NCBI GenBank assembly: GCA_964645775.1
Contig: CAZYBU010000001.1
Location: 1 to 64,000, forward strand
Source of the DNA: CAZYBU01 sp964645775
GTDB taxonomy: Bacteria > Spirochaetota > UBA4802 > UBA5550
Length of the DNA stretch: 64,000 nt
Direction of reading: 5' to 3'
Each line of letters opens with the position of its first letter. Position 1 is the first letter of the stretch. Of the stretch, positions 16,193 to 25,099 are shown piece by piece. Below the pieces are notes generated by a model. It did no database searches, was not told the origin of the DNA, and saw only the letters and a list, made by a program, of their open reading frames with translations. A program made the translations under genes and the position numbers.

Positions 16193-17758
16193 TCATTCCC
16201 ATTCAATTGTACCGGGCGGTTTTGATGAAATGTCATAGACGACACGGTTAATACCCTTTACCTCATTGATGATCCGGTTAGACATGAGTCCCAGCAGTTC
16301 TCTGGGCAGATAGGCCCAGTCAGCCGTCATGGCATCGACAGAAGTTACGCCCCGGATGGCGATGACATTTTCATAGGTCCGGTTATCTCCCATGACGCCA
16401 ACGGAACGGACAGGAAGAAAAACAGCAAAAATCTGCCAGAGCTCCTCATAGAGTCCTGCTCGCCGGACCTCCTCAATAACAATTTCATCCGCTTCTCTCA
16501 ACATTCGAAGACGCTCATCGGATATCTCTCCAATGATACGGATTGCCAGGCCCGGTCCGGGAAAAGGGTGTCTTTGTATAAGCTCGTCGGGCATGCCGAG
16601 GACCTTGCCGAGTTCACGGACTTCATCCTTAAAGAGTTCCTTGAGCGGTTCTATTACTTTACCTGATTTAATAAGTTTCAGAATCTCCGGCACTCGGTTA
16701 TGATGGCTCTTAATAGTATCCGAAGGTCCCTTTGTGGAAACAGATTCAATAACGTCAGGGTAGAGAGTTCCCTGGGCAAGGAAATCAAACTTACCGAGCT
16801 TTTTAGCCTCCTGCATAAATACAGCGACAAATTCACGGCCTATGATTTTACGTTTCTTCTCAGGATCGGAAATACCACGAAGTTTTTTTAAAAAACGTTC
16901 GGAGGCGTCGACGTGGATAAGGTTGAGTTTATACCTGGAACGGTAACGTTCAACCACACGTTCCGCTTCGTGATTGCGAAGAACACCGTTGTCAACAAAT
17001 ACACAGTAGAGTCGGTCACCTATTGCACGATTAATGAGAAGAGCAGTAACTGATGAATCGACGCCTCCGGAAAGACCCAGAAGCACAGTTCCTTCGCCTA
17101 CCTGTTCCTGAATGGCTGCAACAGCTGAATCTATAAAGGATTCCATTGTCCAGGTTCCGTGGAGTCCGCAGATATCAAAGAGGAACGTGCGGAGAACGTC
17201 CATTCCTCTGAGAGTATGTGACACCTCAGGGTGAAACTGTACTCCGAAAACACGGGCTTCCCGGTTTTCGATAACCGCGATCTCGGCGTTGTCTGATGAA
17301 GCCGTTACAGAAAAACCTTCAGGTAAAGTGACAACCTTGTCACCGTGGCTCATCCATACCTGCTCCCTCTCATCCATTCTTTGTAATAGATTCTCCCTGT
17401 TGCGGCAGTTAATCATTGCCCGGCCATATTCTCTGGAATGGGCCCCTTCGATAGTTCCATTGAAGGCGTCCACTATCAGGTAGAGACCGTAACAGATACC
17501 GAGAACCGGTATTCCCAGGTTAAAGACTCCCTGATCAACCCCGGGGGCGTTCTTTTCGTAGATTGATGACGGCCCGCCGGAAAGGATCAGGGCCGAAGGG
17601 GATTCTCCACGTATCTCATCCAGTGGTGTATGAAAAGGTAGAATCTCTGCGTAAACATTCAGCTCCCGAATACGCCGGGCGATAAGCTGGGTGTACTGGG
17701 ACCCGAAATCGAGAATAATGACACGTTCATCGGGAATATGGACTTCATGGTCGATCAC
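16193..17758 (-). CDS. guaA: GMP synthase (glutamine-hydrolysing)
   Basis: 521-aa enzyme converting XMP to GMP. The glutamine amidotransferase domain shows DFGSQYTQLIARRIRE, LSGGPSSIYE, the nucleophile in GICYG and GVQFHPEVSH. The ATP pyrophosphatase domain shows the P-loop GLSGGVDSSVTALL, and the C-terminus the dimerisation domain with HPFPGPGLAIRI. The GTG at 17758 is chosen: GAGGAG precedes it, it begins one base after the purE stop, and the length matches the family (525 in E. coli). The longer frame upstream is antisense noise. Confidence 0.95.
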   Translation of the reverse strand: MIDHEVHIPDERVIILDFGSQYTQLIARRIRELNVYAEILPFHTPLDEIRGESPSALILSGGPSSIYEKNAPGVDQGVFNLGIPVLGICYGLYLIVDAFNGTIEGAHSREYGRAMINCRNRENLLQRMDEREQVWMSHGDKVVTLPEGFSVTASSDNAEIAVIENREARVFGVQFHPEVSHTLRGMDVLRTFLFDICGLHGTWTMESFIDSAVAAIQEQVGEGTVLLGLSGGVDSSVTALLINRAIGDRLYCVFVDNGVLRNHEAERVVERYRSRYKLNLIHVDASERFLKKLRGISDPEKKRKIIGREFVAVFMQEAKKLGKFDFLAQGTLYPDVIESVSTKGPSDTIKSHHNRVPEILKLIKSGKVIEPLKELFKDEVRELGKVLGMPDELIQRHPFPGPGLAIRIIGEISDERLRMLREADEIVIEEVRRAGLYEELWQIFAVFLPVRSVGVMGDNRTYENVIAIRGVTSVDAMTADWAYLPRELLGLMSNRIINEVKGINRVVYDISSKPPGTIEWE

Positions 17759-17759
17759 A

Positions 17760-18284
17760 TTAATTCTCCTCTCGTTGAATGAAGGCCCGGTACCCCTCCT
17801 TCTTAAGACGATCATTTTTCTCCCCGATAGTCTCCTTCCATTTTGTCCGGTAGGCTGCCAGTTTTTCCTCAATGGATGGATCGCTGATGGAAAGGATGGA
17901 AAGGGCGTATAAAGCGGCGTTGGCTCCCCCTGATTTACCGGCGGCCATCGCTCCAACAGGCATACCGGATGGCATCTGCACGATGGAAAGGAGTGAATCG
18001 AGTCCTCCAGACATATTTGTTTCTATGGGAATACCGATGACCGGAAGGGTTGTATGAGCCGCTACAACACCCGGAAGATGGGCTGCGCCACCTGCGGCTG
18101 CGATTATCGCCTTCATTCCACGGTCCCGTGCGGAGGAAACCCAACGGGCTGTCTGTTCCGGTGTTCTGTGAGCCGAAGAAACAATGCATTCAAACTCAAC
18201 TTCGAATTCTTCAAGGATTGTGAAGCACTTTTCTATTCGGGGGATGTCCGAGTCGCTTCCGGTAATGATTCCGATGGTTGGCAT
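17760..18284 (-). CDS. purE: N5-carboxyaminoimidazole ribonucleotide mutase
   Basis: 174-aa PurE of de novo purine synthesis. It shows the phosphate-binding GIITGSDSDIP, the conserved SAHRTPE with catalytic histidine, and AAAGGAAHLPGVVAAHTTLP. The ATG at 18284 follows AAGGAG at good distance; a longer frame begins 12 codons earlier without support. It forms an operon with guaA (1-nt gap). purK is not adjacent. Confidence 0.94.
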   Translation of the reverse strand: MPTIGIITGSDSDIPRIEKCFTILEEFEVEFECIVSSAHRTPEQTARWVSSARDRGMKAIIAAAGGAAHLPGVVAAHTTLPVIGIPIETNMSGGLDSLLSIVQMPSGMPVGAMAAGKSGGANAALYALSILSISDPSIEEKLAAYRTKWKETIGEKNDRLKKEGYRAFIQREEN

Positions 18285-18383
18285 GGGTCGTCTCCTTATA
18301 AACCTGATGATATGAGACAAAAATGTTAGAGGTTTTTGTCAATAATGAATTGCCAGCTTATTGACTATTATGGAGTAATATTC

Positions 18384-18413
18384 TTGACGTACCTCAACCA
18401 TGCATGGTTTATT
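18384..18413 (+). promoter_or_regulatory. Candidate promoter with 12-bp palindrome
   Basis: TTGACG (18384-18389) and TTTATT (18408-18413) are separated by 18 nt. The spacer contains the perfect palindrome ACCATGCATGGT (18397-18408), a possible operator. It lies 40 nt upstream of the TPR gene. Confidence 0.4.
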
Positions 18414-18454
18414 TTAAAACAATTATTAAGTAATTACTAAAAACGGATCATTAC

Positions 18455-19828
18455 ATGCAGTACATTATTTTTGCATTTGTTCTACTGATCGGTATCGCGG
18501 TGTTCGCCTATATCCGTGTATTCAAAACAACTCGGATACTCCATAAGGCCGAAGAGCTGATGGAACAGGAAGAGTACGCCAGGGCAAGTGAACTGGTTCG
18601 AACACTTCTGGAAAAGGATAGAGAGAATGTGCAGGCAAGGTTCATGCGAGCCCAGCTTCTTATGCGCCAGAACCAGTACCTTATGGCCATATCGGAACTT
18701 AATACTATTCTCGGGATAAACGATTTCAATAAGTACGTCCGGGAACTGGATATACATTACCTGCTGGCTGACCTGTATAATAAAACGAAGAACTGGCAGA
18801 AAGAGATAGAATCGTACCGAATTATTCTTAATTACAATCCGGAAGACGTGAACGCTAACCAGCGTATTGGACAGGCTTATTACCGGCAAAAGAACTACAA
18901 GGGGGCCTATGAACACTTCGGAAGGGTCCTGAATCAGCAACCGGGCATGAAGGACCTCTTTCAGAAATATGGCGTTGCTTCATACATGGTATCGGACTAC
19001 GAAAACGCTGAGAGTTACCTTACCCGTTCACTTGACATTGAGGGTGACCGCTCTGAAGCCCAGTATTATCTTGGCAATATTTTCAAGATGAAGAAAGATT
19101 ATGATAATGCTCTCTCTTTCCTGGAGAAAGCCTCAAAAAACAGAGACTATATGCTCAATAGCCTTTATCGTATGGGTGAGATATATTACGAAAAGGAGGA
19201 TTATGATAAGGCTATAGACATAATGGAGGATGGCATTAAGCTTCTGAAAGACAGGGATGAGGAGTCCCATGCCTATAGATATCTTCTTGCGGAGTGTTAT
19301 GAATACAGGAACATGATCAAGGAAGCAATGCATCACTGGGAAAAGATTATACAGGACAACCAAAATTTCAGAAGCACCCGTATGAAACTCGACTCTTACC
19401 GGAATATAATCGAGGATGAAAACTTCTCTTATCTGTTCACCCACAGTATAGAAGATATTCAACCGGCGATTATGGAAATGATCGCATCTTTGAATTATAA
19501 CATCATATCAAGGGAATACCAGAACCAGAATGAGTATCTCTATAAGGCATACAATACGAAGAGGATTAACGATCCTCCTGTACTTTTTTACTTTTCCAGG
19601 ACAACACGGGAAATTACGGAAGGGGAGATTATCAATTTCAGCAAGATGGTGAGCAGGGAGAAATGCAAGAGCGGGATTTTTATCACCACATCAAAATTCA
19701 GCCTTCGCGCGAAATCGAGCGCGGCCAATCGGGGAATTGAACTCTACGGTTCCGAGTTTGTCAGCAAAATGACAGAAAAATACATTTCCAAGATTCGAAA
19801 AGCTCAGATTAAACCGGAGAAACGGTAA
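18455..19828 (+). CDS. Membrane-anchored TPR protein with degenerate Mrr-like C-terminal domain
   Basis: 457-aa protein. Residues 1-22 are an N-terminal membrane helix; about 27-330 are TPR-type helical repeats (KAEELMEQEEYARASEL, RIGQAYYRQKNYKGAYEHF, YYLGNIFKMKKDYDNALSF). The last 70 residues contain GIFITTSKFSLRAKSSAANR followed by GIELYG, very like the end of the Mrr restriction-nuclease fold, where proteins read GxxITTxxFxxxA and GIxLxxG. The catalytic QxK strand that should precede it reads LFYFSR, so nuclease activity is unlikely. It may be a scaffold; the role is unknown. A lipoprotein gene follows after 7 nt. Confidence 0.72.
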   Translation: MQYIIFAFVLLIGIAVFAYIRVFKTTRILHKAEELMEQEEYARASELVRTLLEKDRENVQARFMRAQLLMRQNQYLMAISELNTILGINDFNKYVRELDIHYLLADLYNKTKNWQKEIESYRIILNYNPEDVNANQRIGQAYYRQKNYKGAYEHFGRVLNQQPGMKDLFQKYGVASYMVSDYENAESYLTRSLDIEGDRSEAQYYLGNIFKMKKDYDNALSFLEKASKNRDYMLNSLYRMGEIYYEKEDYDKAIDIMEDGIKLLKDRDEESHAYRYLLAECYEYRNMIKEAMHHWEKIIQDNQNFRSTRMKLDSYRNIIEDENFSYLFTHSIEDIQPAIMEMIASLNYNIISREYQNQNEYLYKAYNTKRINDPPVLFYFSRTTREITEGEIINFSKMVSREKCKSGIFITTSKFSLRAKSSAANRGIELYGSEFVSKMTEKYISKIRKAQIKPEKR

Positions 19829-19835
19829 AACACCA

Positions 19836-20906
19836 ATGAAAATGATAGTCCGACTGACAGCAGTCATTTTGTGTCTTCTCACAGCGGTATCCTGCACCCG
19901 AACGCCGCAGGAAAAATTTCAACAAAGTATTAAACGATTTAGCGAAGGGGATCATAAGGAACAAGAAGGCGACCCCTGTTCATTTCTGCTGCGACAGATG
20001 CTTCAAGCTTCTTGCGATGAAACTGTTTCGGAAAAATCCCGGTATGTTCATGGAGACGTTCTTATTGAACCATCGGATAATGGATCATCCTGGACACTGA
20101 TTGGGGAACGAAGGGTTACTCTTGATCCGGATGATCTAAAAATTGAAAATGTGCGATATGCCCATACGGGAAAACAGCGCACCCTTATCACAACGACAGA
20201 GAAATTAAGGGCCTATTCCAGTGAAACAGGAGAAGCTCTTTCTGTCCCGGAACTCCCTGAAGGGGAAAAGCCGATTTCTGCCATAAGCCATGGAGGAGTC
20301 ATCTATCTTTACGCAGGTACGGGCCTTTACAGAAAAAGTGAGAGAGAGGAAGGCTTCTCGCTTTTGAACGAAGTTGATGTCAAACCGACGTACTCGAAAT
20401 CCTTTATCGTGGTTCTGGCAGCGAAGGGTGACTACCTGGCCCTGACGGCGGGTATAGCGGGAAGCTACAGATGCGCCGTGGTGGATTTGAAAGAGGAAAA
20501 ACCGGTCCTCTCCGGTCAGATACTTGCAAGCTCCATCATGAGGCTGAAGGATTCATCACTTGTCTGTGTGAAAGGGACGTCAGGTGACTGGAAACTGACC
20601 GAAGTATCGTTTCCGGATGGAGATAGCCGTGTTGTGCGAACATTTGACGACCTGAGGGACCTGATACTCTATCCGGAGGGTTATATCTATATAAACAGTG
20701 ATGGCCTCTATTATGCTGATGGAAAGGAATGGTATTCACCACTGTCTTTATGGATGAAACCTCTGGCGGATGGACGCCTCCTGGTTCGAGGAGAAACAGA
20801 AAAACATATCTGCAACCGGGGGAGACTTCAGCAGGGAATCAACACCATCCTTACTTCAGCCCGGGGATACAGGGAAAGATGTATCGGAGGCAAGAAGGAG
20901 AAGTAA
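19836..20906 (+). CDS. Predicted lipoprotein, possible beta-propeller-like domain
   Basis: 356-aa protein with a lipoprotein signal (LLTAVSC, acylated Cys20). The rest is beta-rich, with repeated short strands and turns (YAHTGKQRTLITTTEKL; DYLALTAGIAGSYRC; VSFPDGDSRVVRTFD), which may be a propeller-like fold. I do not recognise the family. It follows the TPR gene by 7 nt and probably shares its transcript. It meets the minus-strand lipoprotein gene stop-to-stop. Confidence 0.65.
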   Translation: MKMIVRLTAVILCLLTAVSCTRTPQEKFQQSIKRFSEGDHKEQEGDPCSFLLRQMLQASCDETVSEKSRYVHGDVLIEPSDNGSSWTLIGERRVTLDPDDLKIENVRYAHTGKQRTLITTTEKLRAYSSETGEALSVPELPEGEKPISAISHGGVIYLYAGTGLYRKSEREEGFSLLNEVDVKPTYSKSFIVVLAAKGDYLALTAGIAGSYRCAVVDLKEEKPVLSGQILASSIMRLKDSSLVCVKGTSGDWKLTEVSFPDGDSRVVRTFDDLRDLILYPEGYIYINSDGLYYADGKEWYSPLSLWMKPLADGRLLVRGETEKHICNRGRLQQGINTILTSARGYRERCIGGKKEK

Positions 20907-21425
20907 CTACCTGTATTGAATTCGGAAAACCTCTTCCCGTTCAAGTTCCATAAGTCCATCACCTGTAATAAGCTCAACCTTAAGTCGAAAAGGTATCTCC
21001 CTGCAGCAGAGGTGGCCAGGAGGCACAGGCTGATGGAGTTCACGGCCAAGGAACTGTTCCAGAAGTGTCCCAACCAGGGAGAAGCCGGATACCCGGCCAT
21101 TATGATAGTCGATCCGTTCGGGAACAAAACGGGAATTGTCGGATGGATCAATAAACCATACTTTTAGATTATCCCTTTCGTATTCCCGGTTTACTCTGAA
21201 GGAAAAGCATAAGGTATCCCCCTTGAAATAGAGGTAGTTGCAGAGGTCCTGCAGGGTTCCGCCTCTGTTGTAGGGATCAAACGTAAAGACAAGTCTGTGA
21301 TCTGTTATGGTGCCTTCACTGTTTATTGAGGAACCCACTTCAAGGGTTCCCAGATATTTATTGCCGGTACAGGAAAACATTGCGAGCAGGACAAAAAGGG
21401 AGAGTCCCCGAATGATAGTTCTCAA
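20907..21425 (-). CDS. Predicted lipoprotein of unknown function
   Basis: 172-aa protein with a lipobox LLAMFSC (Cys19). The start appears to be TTG, since the signal-peptide region has no ATG upstream of the lipobox. The mature part is mixed beta with FDPYNRGGTLQDLCNYLYF and KVWFIDPSDNSRFVPERIDY. No family recognised. Confidence 0.6.
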   Translation of the reverse strand: MRTIIRGLSLFVLLAMFSCTGNKYLGTLEVGSSINSEGTITDHRLVFTFDPYNRGGTLQDLCNYLYFKGDTLCFSFRVNREYERDNLKVWFIDPSDNSRFVPERIDYHNGRVSGFSLVGTLLEQFLGRELHQPVPPGHLCCREIPFRLKVELITGDGLMELEREEVFRIQYR

Positions 21426-21498
21426 TTCAGTATATCCCCATATTCAGAGGTAATAATCCTTTCATCTTGACAAATTCTGAGTCTACAGATATTGTTAT

Positions 21499-21531
21499 CC
21501 AGGATCATCTGCATGATACAGAAGATCCTGG
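21499..21531 (+). promoter_or_regulatory. Hairpin upstream of cheD
   Basis: A perfect 8-bp inverted repeat (CCAGGATC / GATCCTGG) with a 17-nt loop lies in the 167-nt gap between the divergent lipoprotein and cheD. A T-run follows about 14 nt later. It could be an attenuator or a protein site; a TTGCTC...TATAGA promoter candidate lies between it and cheD. Confidence 0.3.
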
Positions 21532-21592
21532 AAGAGTGTCCAATATTTTTTTCGTTGCTCTTAAGATACTTAATACGGTATAGAGAATAGAT

Positions 21593-22078
21593 ATGGAAAA
21601 GTCGCTAATCAATGTTGGAGTTGCCCAGGTTAAGCAGGCATCATCCCCAACCGTTCTACGAACCATCCTGGGCAGTTGTGTCGGGATCTGTATCTATGAC
21701 AGAATAAAGAAGATAGGCGGGCTGGCCCATATCCTTCTCCCCTCCGACACGTCCGGCGGCAAGAATCCGGAAAAGTACGCAGATTCGGCTATTCCCCTCC
21801 TGGTAGAAAGGATGCTCAAGGAAGGTTGCAAGAGAGAAAACATGTCGGCCAAGATTGTCGGGGGCGGATCCATGTTTAAATTTGAGGCGAGCGCCGGTCT
21901 TGGTCAGATAGGAGAAAAAAACGTAAGTGTGACAAAGGAAATTCTCGAGAAGCACCGGATACCTCTGCTGGAGGAGGATACAGGGGGCAACGCGGGAAGA
22001 GTAATCGATTTCTTTCTTGAAGACGGCCGACTCAAGGTAAAGGCTTCGGGGAAAGAAAAAATATACTACAAGGTCTAA
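21593..22078 (+). CDS. cheD: Chemoreceptor glutamine deamidase CheD
   Basis: 161-aa CheD. It has the catalytic cysteine in TILGSCVGICIYD, the histidine in GGLAHILLPS, and the conserved GGGSMF segment. CheD deamidates glutamines on methyl-accepting chemotaxis proteins and partners CheC in some bacteria. A methyl-accepting receptor is at 34493-36619. An HDOD gene follows after 19 nt. Confidence 0.93.
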   Translation: MEKSLINVGVAQVKQASSPTVLRTILGSCVGICIYDRIKKIGGLAHILLPSDTSGGKNPEKYADSAIPLLVERMLKEGCKRENMSAKIVGGGSMFKFEASAGLGQIGEKNVSVTKEILEKHRIPLLEEDTGGNAGRVIDFFLEDGRLKVKASGKEKIYYKV

Positions 22079-22097
22079 TAACCGGCCGGAGAGTTCA

Positions 22098-22958
22098 ATG
22101 CAAGAACATATTAAGCAGAGAATAGAATCTATAGTCAACAATCTCCAGCAGCTTCCATCCATTCCGGATGTGGCTACAAAGATTATTAATATGGTCAACG
22201 ATCCGGATGTCTCCTTCAAGGCAATTGCCGAAGAGATTTCAAAAGACCAGGCCATGACCACGAACATCCTGAAGCTATGTAACTCGGCATACTATAGTAT
22301 GGGCAAGGAGATAACTTCCCTGGACCGGGCCATCGTTACTCTTGGTTTGAAAGAGATAAAGGATATCGTCATGCTGGTGGCAACAAAGCCGGTACTGGAC
22401 AAGTTTGTTATAGGCTATGATCTTGCTAAGGGGGACATGTGGAAACAGGGGGTGGTGGTTGCTAACATGGCAAAAAAAATCGCCCTCCATATCAAACGTA
22501 AGGACATTTCAGACGTTGTTTTTACCGGAGGAATCATCCATAATGTGGGCAAGGTCGTGTTGGCCCTTTTCGTTCAGAGCACTTTCGATGATATCATGAA
22601 GGCCGTGGAGGAGAAGGGAATCACATTTCTGCAGGCTGAAGAAGAAATTATGGGATTTAATCACCAGCAGGTGGGAGAGAAGATTCTGGAGAAATGGAAA
22701 TTTCCCCAGGTCCTGCGTTCTATTGTCCGTTATTACCAGGAGCCGGAGAACGCTCCGGCGGAGCATCAGGTGGAAGTATCTATTGTCCATATCGCTAATG
22801 TAATCACTCTGATGGCCGGTATCGGAGTGGGAAGCGATGGTCTCTATCATCAGGTCAGTCCCTTTGCGCTGGAAAAGACCGGTCTTACAGACCAGGACAT
22901 ACAGGAATTCTATGGTCGGATACCGGAGAGCCTCAATCAGGTGAGGGAGCTTCTGTAA
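22098..22958 (+). CDS. HDOD-domain signalling protein
   Basis: 286-aa protein consisting of one HDOD domain: LPSIPDVATKIINMVNDPDV at the start, then KDQAMTTNILKLCNSAYY, SLDRAIVTLGLKEI, GGIIHNVGKVVL and EKWKFPQVLRSIVRYYQ. The catalytic HD pair of true HD proteins is HN here, as usual for HDOD. Such proteins act in signalling and motility without known catalysis. It lies in a cheD-HDOD-zinc-ribbon transcript. Confidence 0.88.
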   Translation: MQEHIKQRIESIVNNLQQLPSIPDVATKIINMVNDPDVSFKAIAEEISKDQAMTTNILKLCNSAYYSMGKEITSLDRAIVTLGLKEIKDIVMLVATKPVLDKFVIGYDLAKGDMWKQGVVVANMAKKIALHIKRKDISDVVFTGGIIHNVGKVVLALFVQSTFDDIMKAVEEKGITFLQAEEEIMGFNHQQVGEKILEKWKFPQVLRSIVRYYQEPENAPAEHQVEVSIVHIANVITLMAGIGVGSDGLYHQVSPFALEKTGLTDQDIQEFYGRIPESLNQVRELL

Positions 22959-22965
22959 TTATCCT

Positions 22966-23340
22966 ATGCACCTGATAAAACCTTGCCCCCGATGTGGAAC
23001 CCGCGTCAGATTCCCCATCGATGAAGGAATAATACAGGTAACCTGCAGGTGTGGAAATAGTTTCAGGGCAGATCCGGATGATCCCGCTCTTTACCGGGAT
23101 GGGAGATTCGATTTGGAGGGTAAGAAAAAGCCCTCCCCCTTGAAGAAGATTATACCTGACAGCCGGACTTTGCGAAAACTGCCTGGCCGGATCGTTAACT
23201 CATTTCTGAATCTCAAATATGACACGCAGAATCTTCCACTTTTAACAGACCGGGACAGGTTTATGGTCATTATTCGTCTTGTTGCCGTGGGGACTCTGCT
23301 CTTCCTGATTATATTTACTCTTCTCTGGATTCTGTTTTAA
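22966..23340 (+). CDS. Zinc-ribbon protein with C-terminal membrane helix
   Basis: 124-aa protein. The N-terminus has CPRCGTRVRFP and CRCGNSF, a four-cysteine zinc ribbon of the type seen in spirochaete and myxobacterial signalling proteins (zinc-ribbon MJ0042-like). The last 25 residues form one membrane helix. It starts 7 nt after the HDOD gene. Function unknown. Confidence 0.65.
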   Translation: MHLIKPCPRCGTRVRFPIDEGIIQVTCRCGNSFRADPDDPALYRDGRFDLEGKKKPSPLKKIIPDSRTLRKLPGRIVNSFLNLKYDTQNLPLLTDRDRFMVIIRLVAVGTLLFLIIFTLLWILF

Positions 23341-23345
23341 CGGTA

Positions 23346-24266
23346 GTGGATGAAAGGCGTATGTACGTAAACGACCCCTCTTCCTATTATAAGTCAGAAC
23401 ATGAGACTCTCGGATGGGAGGTTACGGTGTCTATGATGCTGGAAGAGGGTAGTTCACCCTGCCGGAATCTTTTGGCTGAATCTGCAACTTTCGGGTATTT
23501 CCTTGCTCGCTTTCTCCGTGAAAGGGGTGTGGCAAATGGAGGGCATTTCTTTGAGTTGGGGGGAGGATACGGCACTCTCGCCAGGGATCTTAAACGGGTA
23601 TTTCCTGACACTGGACTGAGAATGATGGACATCTCGCCGGTGATGCTCAATCATCAGAGATCGATTCTTGGAGAGGAAAATGTCAAGTTCCTGGAAGGTG
23701 GCGCCGGGAATCTTTCCCCGGAGATGCTGGAGAACGTCAGTCTCTTTCTGTGTAATGAAGTGATCAGCGATCTTGTGACAGTCTGCAACAAGGATGGGGA
23801 AGAAACATCAGATGAGGCTATACGGGCGAACATAACGAGATTTTCCCGTTTGCTGGATATTGATTCGGAAGAAAAAGGATTTTTTCTGAACCTGGGGGCC
23901 CTGATGCTTGTAGAAACTGTGTGTGAGGCCGGGGTACCACGGATATGGATCAGTGAGCAGAGCGCTGAAAGGGATCCGGTATTAATCAATGGGGCTATGG
24001 AGAGCCCGATCATCGATCCAACCTGTCGACCGGTGATTCTCCATGGACACGTAGAGTACCCCGTCCGCTTTTCCGATCTGGAACATCTAGCCGGAAGGTT
24101 CGGCTATAAAACGGAAAGGGGAATCTACTCGGACCTGATACCCCTTAGAAGAGATCCCCTTTCGTCCCTTTTCGCTGGAAACACGACAGATCCTGAACAG
24201 GAGATGAAACGGCAGTTCGTTGAAGACTGTTACAAATATGAATACCTGTTCCTTGTTAAAGATTAA
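23346..24266 (+). CDS. SAM-dependent methyltransferase-like protein
   Basis: 306-aa protein with a Rossmann methyltransferase glycine loop FFELGGGYGTLARDL, an acidic strand end (LRMMDISPVML) and a later LFLCNEVISDLV, as in class I SAM methyltransferases distantly like the MidA/NDUFAF7 group. The substrate is unknown. The GTG at 23346 is taken as start; an ATG at 23361 is equally possible. It ends with a 4-nt overlap onto a converging small gene. Confidence 0.65.
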   Translation: MDERRMYVNDPSSYYKSEHETLGWEVTVSMMLEEGSSPCRNLLAESATFGYFLARFLRERGVANGGHFFELGGGYGTLARDLKRVFPDTGLRMMDISPVMLNHQRSILGEENVKFLEGGAGNLSPEMLENVSLFLCNEVISDLVTVCNKDGEETSDEAIRANITRFSRLLDIDSEEKGFFLNLGALMLVETVCEAGVPRIWISEQSAERDPVLINGAMESPIIDPTCRPVILHGHVEYPVRFSDLEHLAGRFGYKTERGIYSDLIPLRRDPLSSLFAGNTTDPEQEMKRQFVEDCYKYEYLFLVKD

Positions 24267-24481
24267 CCCCGGGCTTCCAGTTCCTGTTTGCGTGCCTGCA
24301 AGTGCCGGTAATACCGGGAACCATTCAGGCCCTTCTCGTTGAGAGAGGAAATCTTTTTATCGAGTTCCTCTCGTGAAAGCCGGTTTACCTTTTTACGAGA
24401 AGCCTCATTAACTCCGGTCTCCTCCAGTTTTACTTCTTTTGCTTCTTCTTTTGTTTCTTCTTTTGTTTCTTCTTCAGACAT
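24263..24481 (-). CDS. Small highly charged protein
   Basis: 72-aa soluble protein with a Glu/Lys-rich repeated N-terminus (EETKEETKEEAKE, encoded by a 15-nt repeat) and a basic helical tail. The ATG at 24481 follows AAGGAG. No family recognised; length and charge suggest a nucleic-acid- or protein-binding small protein, which is a guess. Confidence 0.55.
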   Translation of the reverse strand: MSEEETKEETKEEAKEVKLEETGVNEASRKKVNRLSREELDKKISSLNEKGLNGSRYYRHLQARKQELEARG

Positions 24482-24553
24482 GTTTAATGGCTCCTTGAAA
24501 AGATGAAGGTATTGAAAAAAGAGAAGACCAGGTGTCAAGCCATAAAAGGGGTT

Positions 24554-25099
24554 TCACTTTCGTCGTGTAAAAGCGATCTGGAGTATTCGCATCAGTGTAA
24601 TGGCCAGAAGGGTCCATTTGCAAAGGGCGAAACCTGAAGCGATCTGAATCCAGTAACCGGAGAATAGATGAAAGGTCAGGATCAGGTAATGAAAGATATT
24701 TTCAAGGTAATCAAAGAGGGCGGCCACCGCGGGAACAAGCAGCCAGAAATAATCCCATGATGCGGGACTATAATCTTTGCCACGTTTTCTAAAAAGCAGT
24801 AAAGCCTGAGCCGAGGCGAAGAGGAGAGCATAAGCAAGTGGATAGAGGAAGTCTATCCATAATGTTTTAAGGAAGAGATCAATACCCTTTTTTCCCCAGG
24901 AGGCGAGGACCATCTCGAAGTTGCTACGGGTGAAGGCAAATTGGAGGTAAACCACACCGGAACCGCCTTCTCCGGCCATGGCAGTGTCAATCCTGGCAAG
25001 AATTAGGCCAAGAATGGCCGTTGCCGCAAGGGAAAAAAATACGGTTTTTCGGGATGCCAGTGTATAAAAAGGATCACATTTCATAAAATTATTTTTCAT
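24554..25099 (-). CDS. Predicted multi-pass membrane protein
   Basis: 181-aa protein with about four membrane helices (residues 20-40, 80-105, 118-138, 145-172). It has no recognised family motif. The ATG at 25099 has GGAG before it and overlaps the end of the upstream 999-residue gene by 11 nt, so the two are probably co-expressed. Confidence 0.6.
   Translation of the reverse strand: MKNNFMKCDPFYTLASRKTVFFSLAATAILGLILARIDTAMAGEGGSGVVYLQFAFTRSNFEMVLASWGKKGIDLFLKTLWIDFLYPLAYALLFASAQALLLFRKRGKDYSPASWDYFWLLVPAVAALFDYLENIFHYLILTFHLFSGYWIQIASGFALCKWTLLAITLMRILQIAFTRRK

Noticed and set aside
16193..17758. Guanine/purine riboswitch before purE-guaA
   Set aside because: The leader upstream of purE (18285-18330) is only a few dozen bases and shows no purine-riboswitch core.
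24420..24480. Short tandem repeat resembling a CRISPR or microsatellite
   Set aside because: The repeat is in frame and encodes the Glu/Lys-rich N-terminus of the small protein at 24263-24481; unit length and spacing do not fit CRISPR.
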